This document shows, in pieces, positions 5,492-6,286 of a DNA stretch of 6,286 nucleotides (the stretch's first letter is position 1; each line of letters begins with the position of its first letter). The stretch is from an uncultured Oligoflexia bacterium (GTDB lineage: Bacteria; Bdellovibrionota; Bacteriovoracia; Bacteriovoracales; Bacteriovoracaceae), in the NCBI GenBank assembly GCA_950060715.1, contig CATLVA010000095.1, positions 1-6,286 of the forward strand. The letters are read 5' to 3'. The notes beneath the pieces are model-generated. The model searched no databases, was not told the origin of the DNA, and was given only the letters and a program-made list of their open reading frames with translations. The translations under genes were made by a program, and so were the position numbers.

Positions 5492-6286
5492 TTACCTCAA
5501 AGTCATTCTATTAATTGCTTTTACTATGTCAGAAGGTGTTAACTGAATATCGTAAAACCCCTTCTCGTATACCGCTTTCGGCATTCCCCATACAACACTT
5601 GAATCCTCGTCTTGAATGAGTATCCGACAATCCTTGTTTTTAAGCATTCCTGATCCATTCGCTCCGTCGTTCCCCATACCTGTTAAAATGACTCCTAGTA
5701 CCTTTCCAGTGAAGTTTTCGGCCACAGACTGAAAAGTCACATCAGCAGCAGGTCTCACATAACAAACTTTTGGGTCTTGATTTAAGTTTATCTGATATTT
5801 ATCATTCTTTTTTTCGATCACCATATGGAAGTCTCCAGGTGCAAGATAAGCCACTCCTGGCTCAATGATATCCCCTACGGCAGCTTCTTTAACCGTCATT
5901 TTTGATATTTGATCAAGGCCTTTTGCCAATTGAGTTGTAAATACGGGCGGCATATGCTGAACAATCAAAACTGGAATAGGTAGTTTTTCAAGATCAGAAA
6001 AAATTTTCTTTAAGACATCTGGACCACCAGTAGAACTTGCAATACATAAAATACTTGGATAAAAGTCACAAACCTGCAAAAAGTTTTTTTCTCGAACTGG
6101 GGTAGAAATAATTTTTTCTACCACTGGCTCTTTAACATTTACACCAGTCGCCCCTTTTATTCTTCCAGCGAGGGCCTTAAATCTAGGAAGTAATTCTTGT
6201 TGAATCATCTTAATGTTTTCATCAAGATTTGATCCTCCTTCGATTTTTTTCACAAAATCGTTCGCCCCTATCTCTAAGGCATGGAG
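5492..6286 (-). CDS. cheB: Chemoreceptor methylesterase/deamidase CheB (5' end outside window)
   Basis: CheB demethylates (and often deamidates) receptor glutamyl sites when phosphorylated on its receiver domain. The 264 visible residues begin inside the receiver: ALEIGANDFVKK is the last strand/helix region, read across the window edge. The in-frame GTG at 6251-6253 encodes the Val of this motif and is not the true start. A linker follows (about 25-75), then the esterase domain with the catalytic triad: Ser85 in ASSTGGP (codon 6032-6034), His111 in VQHMPP (5954-5956) and Asp207 in GMGNDG (5666-5668). The triad is complete, so the enzyme should be active. At the expected receiver Lys-Pro the sequence is Lys-Lys-Ile, an atypical detail. 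It is the first visible gene of the operon; the promoter must lie upstream of the window. A strong internal ribosome-site-like sequence occurs at 6234-6240. Confidence 0.96.
   Translation of the reverse strand, partial: LHALEIGANDFVKKIEGGSNLDENIKMIQQELLPRFKALAGRIKGATGVNVKEPVVEKIISTPVREKNFLQVCDFYPSILCIASSTGGPDVLKKIFSDLEKLPIPVLIVQHMPPVFTTQLAKGLDQISKMTVKEAAVGDIIEPGVAYLAPGDFHMVIEKKNDKYQINLNQDPKVCYVRPAADVTFQSVAENFTGKVLGVILTGMGNDGANGSGMLKNKDCRILIQDEDSSVVWGMPKAVYEKGFYDIQLTPSDIVKAINRMTLR
5495..5498 (-). promoter_or_regulatory. Ribosome binding site of cheY, made from the cheB stop region
   Basis: GAGG lies 5 bases before the cheY ATG. Its AGG is the final Arg codon of cheB and the next bases are the cheB TAA. 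The arrangement matches the cheA start and indicates coupled translation of cheB and cheY. Confidence 0.75.
6206..6241 (-). promoter_or_regulatory. Possible internal translation start inside cheB (REC-less form)
   Basis: AAGGAGG (6234-6240), the strongest anti-16S match I see in the window, lies inside cheB at the junction of receiver and linker. Next comes an out-of-frame TTG/ATG (6225 and 6222) that opens a five- or six-codon reading frame, M-K-T-L-R. Its TGA (6205-6207) overlaps the in-frame cheB ATG (6206-6208) in an ATGA arrangement. Re-initiation there would yield linker plus esterase without the receiver. The same bases simply encode Glu-Gly-Gly, so this may be coincidence. Confidence 0.25.

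Noticed and set aside
6251..6253. GTG as start codon of CheB.
   Set aside because: The frame continues to the window edge and the upstream codons encode a recognisable receiver end (ALEIGANDF), so the GTG is an internal Val.

Overview
The window is an AT-rich piece of a bacterial chromosome. It holds the 3' part of one unrecognised plus-strand gene and, converging on it from the right, a five-gene minus-strand chemosensory operon. In transcription order the operon reads cheB (5' end outside the window), cheY, cheR, an Hpt-receiver gene, and a hybrid cheA. Low GC, Lys/Asp/Glu-rich proteins and extra Hpt and receiver modules in the chemotaxis genes would suit the Bdellovibrionota (Bacteriovorax-like) or another delta-type lineage. 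That is a guess from style, not a marker-based assignment.

Layout. Positions 2-664 (+) encode an uncharacterised soluble protein, open to the left edge. Positions 683-716 form a GC-rich hairpin flanked by an A-run and a T-run, a bidirectional terminator between the convergent genes. Positions 715-3291 (-) encode an 858-residue CheA with an N-terminal receiver, Hpt (H175), dimerisation and ATPase domains, and two CheW-like domains. Positions 3299-4234 (-) encode a 311-residue Hpt-receiver protein with a helical tail of unknown function. Positions 4288-5118 (-) are CheR, 5121-5489 (-) are a single-domain CheY, and 5492 to beyond 6286 (-) are CheB. The only non-coding stretches are the 50-bp convergent gap and a 53-bp gap between cheR and the Hpt-receiver gene. 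There are no RNA genes, mobile elements or CRISPR arrays.

How the genes work together. CheA would autophosphorylate its Hpt histidine under receptor control, with receptor coupling through its own CheW-like domains. CheY and CheB are the classical output and adaptation receivers, and CheR and CheB set receptor methylation. The unusual part is the surplus: one kinase, two Hpt domains and four receivers (CheB, CheY, Hpt-receiver, CheA N-terminus), no P2 domain in CheA, and no separate CheW in the window. This suggests a branched or multistep phosphorelay, or a phosphate sink, rather than a minimal CheA-CheY pathway. No receptor, flagellar or pilus gene is visible, so the output (swimming, gliding, pili or another function) cannot be decided here.
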